A DNA stretch of 64,000 nucleotides from Stomorhina lunata. Its lineage: Eukaryota > Arthropoda > Insecta > Diptera > Rhiniidae. The notes under the pieces were generated by a model. That model was not told the DNA's origin and ran no database searches. It worked only from the letters and a program-made list of their open reading frames with translations. Shown here piece by piece: positions 62,023-64,000 of the stretch. Position numbers and translations under genes: made by a program. Location of the stretch: NCBI GenBank assembly GCA_933228675.1, contig OW121740.1:9825442-9889441 (forward strand), in the 5' to 3' direction. Position 1 is the stretch's first letter. Every line of letters begins with the position of its first letter.

Positions 62023-63534
62023 CTTATATGGAAAATGGACCCATATTATTATTTCCGTCGGTTTGGTGAGTAGATAATCTCTTCATCCAAACGCTAATGC
62101 GGATGTAAGACTCCTGAAGTCAGAGTGTATGAAACAACTGATATTTGTTAAAGGCAGGTAATGCTGAAAGTCCTAATTCTGGCTATTAAACGGTCAAAAA
62201 ATCGAAGATGATATTTTCGTTTCAGTAGTACATAATATTACTTATTTGATGGATAAAGTTAACGCTTAAAAAAACTCTACTCTGTTGGTATTGTATTGAT
62301 TGAAAAATTCCTTAATTTTGTCTCACAAGCTAAGCGTTGAACTATCCAAACTGGTCTGCAAGTCCTTAACAGCTTTTCATCTAGTATTGGCAAAGAAATT
62401 CTAATTATTTATTCAATAGTTTCTAAAATACTTGAAAAGATTTTTTTACTATATTTTGAGTAATTTTTGTTGACAAATTGAATAAAGCGTTTCCTTTTTC
62501 ATTTTGAACTAAAAATTTTGTTTGAAAAAATAGAAAAGCTTTCATATTGAGATATATTGGCAACCAAACAATTTAAAAAGAGAAAAAGCACAACGTAACA
62601 TAACGTAAGTTTGGCGAGTACCTTATAGAACCTCAATTCCTTACGAAATCGTCGAGAATCAACTCAATCATCAAGAACTTGCTTGTGTTATGGAACGTGG
62701 CCATAAATATTTTCATAAAAAAAATTGATAATATAAAATTAAAAAAGTTTAAGTATTTATATCTAACATCATATTAAAAACTTTTCTAAATTCTTTCCCT
62801 AATTTAGCAACAAAAACCATCCTTAGACTAAGTACCTCCTCTTTGTAAGTACATACTACCCCTTTAGCATTTTGGTATTTCCTCCTGTTTTTTGCTATTC
62901 CTCTTCATAAATACCAACTTCCTGACTTAAAGTGTCTGCATATTTAAACCAAAGGCGTTGTTTCGTTGTTGTACTTTTTTCCTTTAAACTCTACAAATTG
63001 CCCTTGACCATTTTCTGGCAAATTTTCTTTGTGATTTCTTTAACTTGCGAAAAAAAGCATTAGCAATTTAAAAATTTTTTGTTAAATTTTTTATTTTCTT
63101 TGCGTTTTTCTCTAGGTATGATTTTGTAGTAGTATTTTGTATCATCCTGCATCCTTTAGGCCGCTCAGTGTCAGTTAGCCCTGGGTTATTGCTGGAGTTT
63201 ATTTTGTTAAACGATTCTTTCTCTTTTCAGCCTTTTTTCTACTAGCCAAGACTTAAGGTTTAAATAAGGACAAAGGCATATAATAAAGTGAGGTTTGTTT
63301 CTGGGAAAGCGTTGTTTTTTTGTTTTGCCGCGAAAGTGTTTGAGAGCAAAGTGAACGGTGTGGTATCGCAAAAGTACCTTAGGGTAAATCAAAATAAATG
63401 GCTTACTAAAGTCTTAAAGAAAGGAATAGTACGAATAATTTTTTTAAGGATTTAAATTTTGTGAAACATTTTGTTGAATTAGAGATAAAGGATAATAACA
63501 AGAAAAGTTTTTTATAAAGAAAAAACAATTAAGA
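62023..63534. other. Non-repetitive spacer
   Basis: Less AT-rich at first (62040-62200) but without a convincing open frame. Later it holds T-rich and A-rich tracts. The minus-strand open frame at 63207-63392 is basic and unrecognised, probably chance. I see no gene. Confidence 0.5.
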
Positions 63535-64000
63535 CATTTTTTCTATATAGAAAAAATTTCGTTAAGACATTTTTTCTATATAGAAAAAATTTCGTTAAGG
63601 CATTTTTTCTATATAGAAAAAATTTCGTTAAGACATTTTTTCTATATAGAAAAAATTTCGTTAAGACATTTTTTCTATATAGAAAAAATTTCGTTAAGAC
63701 ATTTTTTCTATATAGAAAAAATTTCGTTAAGACATTTTTTCTATATAGAAAAAATTTCGTTAAGACATTTTTTCTATATAGAAAAAATTTCGTTAAGACA
63801 TTTTTTCTATATAGAAAAAATTTCGTTAAGACATTTTTTCTATATAGAAAAAATATCGTTAAGACATTTTTTCTATATAGAAAAAATTTCGTTAAGACAT
63901 TTTTTCTATATAGAAAAAATTTCGTTAAGACATTTTTTCTATATAGAAAAAATTTCGTTAAGACATTTTTTCTATATAGAAAAAATTTCGTTAAGACATT
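63535..64000 (+). repeat. 33-bp CTATATAG dyad repeat, array 4, + orientation
   Basis: About 14 nearly perfect 33-bp units: AAGACATTTTTT, CTATATAG, AAAAAATTTCGTT. It is the same family as the arrays at 48918-57975, but the centre gains a TA pair, so TTTTTTCTATATAGAAAAAA stays a perfect 20-bp palindrome. The array continues past the right edge of the window. Confidence 0.97.

Noticed and set aside
62023..62200. Less AT-rich block after satellite C as a gene fragment
   Set aside because: No frame stays open long enough and no motif is recognisable.

Overview
This window looks like repeat-dominated nuclear DNA of an insect, most likely a higher fly (Brachycera, possibly Calyptratae). The basis is an intron-containing gene end that matches the C-terminal domain of insect fatty acyl-CoA reductases, very AT-rich intergenic DNA, short GT...AG introns, CA/TG and CAA/GTT microsatellites, and decayed non-LTR retrotransposon and tRNA-like pieces. 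The species is inferred, not shown. There are no bacterial operons. By eye, about 70 percent of the window is tandem or near-tandem repeat.

Layout. 1-7184: an 11-bp satellite (CTAGAACAGAA). 7638-8185: the last two exons of a fatty acyl-CoA reductase gene on the + strand. It is the only protein-coding gene I can support, and its upstream exons lie outside the window. 8811-17800: a 9-kb domain in which at least three different monomer families (about 300, 206 and 240 bp) all carry the 12-bp perfect palindrome GCAACATGTTGC, with roughly 40 perfect copies. 18747-19985: a pentamer satellite (GACTA) that changes abruptly at 19986 into an 11-mer (CTAGACTATGA) running to 22964. 24237-24480 and 29540-29650: two 3' ends of the same non-LTR element. 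24560-26100: diverged monomers centred on the palindrome TTGCGCAAATTTGCGCAA. 26186-28722 and 40833-41995: two arrays of a 31-bp AT-rich dyad repeat. 29899-29969: a tRNA-like sequence. 30889-38400: the CTAGACTATGA 11-mer again, on the opposite strand. 43825-47670: monomers of about 340-350 bp and a 668-bp tandem duplication. 48918-51245, 52565-54250, 56225-57975 and 63535-64000: four arrays of a 31-33-bp repeat built on TTTTTTCTATAGAAAAAA, in orientations +, -, -, +. 58739-61878: a third 11-mer (CTAGAACTGAA) with a decayed tail to 62022. The stretches between are AT-rich sequence with no recognisable genes.

Two patterns tie the window together. First, the three 11-mers share one design, CTAGA plus a variable hexamer, and the pentamer array joined to one of them suggests how they arose. 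Second, almost every longer repeat family carries a perfect or near-perfect palindrome that is better conserved than the rest of its monomer. In one family the palindrome changes symmetrically on both arms. This dyad-centred organisation is the best candidate here for an undescribed system, for example binding sites for a dimeric protein, hairpin-forming heterochromatin, or a by-product of how the arrays amplify. The sequence alone cannot decide among these.
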